This document shows positions 63,931 to 64,000 of a stretch of DNA of 64,000 bases, in pieces (the stretch's first letter is position 1; the number at the start of each line of letters is the position of its first letter). The stretch is from Bathymodiolus brooksi. Taxonomy: Eukaryota; Mollusca; Bivalvia; Mytilida; Modiolidae. The notes beneath the pieces are model-generated. The model ran no database searches. It saw only the letters and a list, made by a program, of their open reading frames with translations, and was not told where the DNA came from. Location of the stretch: contig OY804588.1 in the NCBI GenBank assembly GCA_963680875.1, forward strand, positions 81,244,829 through 81,308,828, given 5' to 3'. The position numbers were made by a program, and so were the translations under genes.

Positions 63931-63933
63931 AAC

Positions 63934-64000
63934 ATGGAGTTATTACCAACCCAAAACAAAGAGGAAAGAGGGCTGAGAAAAAGTCAAAGAGCATCGAGAA
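63934..64000 (+). CDS. Start of an ORF running off the window
   Basis: An ATG right after the last R unit opens MELLPTQNKEERGLRKSQ and stays open to the window end (22 codons). It is basic and hydrophilic. Its place after the repeat array suggests it is the next ORF of the same element, but the product is not recognisable. Confidence 0.35.
   Translation, partial: MELLPTQNKEERGLRKSQRASR

Overview
This window is eukaryotic, non-coding-rich and repeat-dominated. It has no operons and no long intact genes. It has spliced exon fragments, tRNA-derived SINEs, Penelope-like retroelements, a Tc1-type transposon, MITEs and about ten tandem-repeat arrays. The SINE families (3' body ending in GAAAGTGGCGTTAAACACCA; another ending in GCGTTAAACAACAATCACTC) and the AT-rich, minisatellite-heavy texture point to a mollusc, most likely a gastropod. 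That assignment rests on remembered repeat families and is an inference.

Layout. 1-2500: Penelope-like element (RT plus GIY-YIG nuclease) cut by the window edge, with a hammerhead-ribozyme-like tail. 2.5-5.1 kb: a 469-bp and a 92-bp tandem repeat. 5.1-18.6 kb: SINEs and decayed pieces of a second Penelope-like RT family. 18.6-20.4 kb (minus strand): two consecutive, phase-compatible exons of a WIP/WIPF-type WASP-interacting protein. 20.4-24.8 kb: a 62-bp satellite (about 71 copies) abutting the upstream edge of the proline-rich WIPF exon; nearly every monomer carries a splice-acceptor-like sequence on the gene's strand. 24.8-26.2 kb: a dead Tc1-type transposon that entered a TA of that satellite. 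26-35 kb: foldback/palindromic elements and three hammerhead-like motifs. 35.2-42.7 kb: a tandem array of 1252/1532-bp units, each with a 3' splice site, a 61-codon terminal exon, a 3' UTR and a hairpin element. 43.2-58.9 kb: minisatellites with 20-, 26-, 26-, 37-, 37- and 62-bp units. 59.1 kb: a MITE with nuclear-receptor-like DR1 sites. 60.4 kb (minus): the terminal exon of an unidentified gene. 62-64 kb: an SGNH-hydrolase-like ORF flanked by repeats that contain a conserved hairpin.

Only three host-type coding exons are supported: the two WIPF exons and the 60.4-kb terminal exon. Most other open frames are transposon remnants, antisense shadows or frames kept open by tandem repetition. The most unusual points are the splice-acceptor satellite next to the WIPF exon, the amplified gene-tail array with its composite unit and imported minisatellite, the palindromic elements that share ends but have unrelated arms, and the scattered hammerhead-like motifs.
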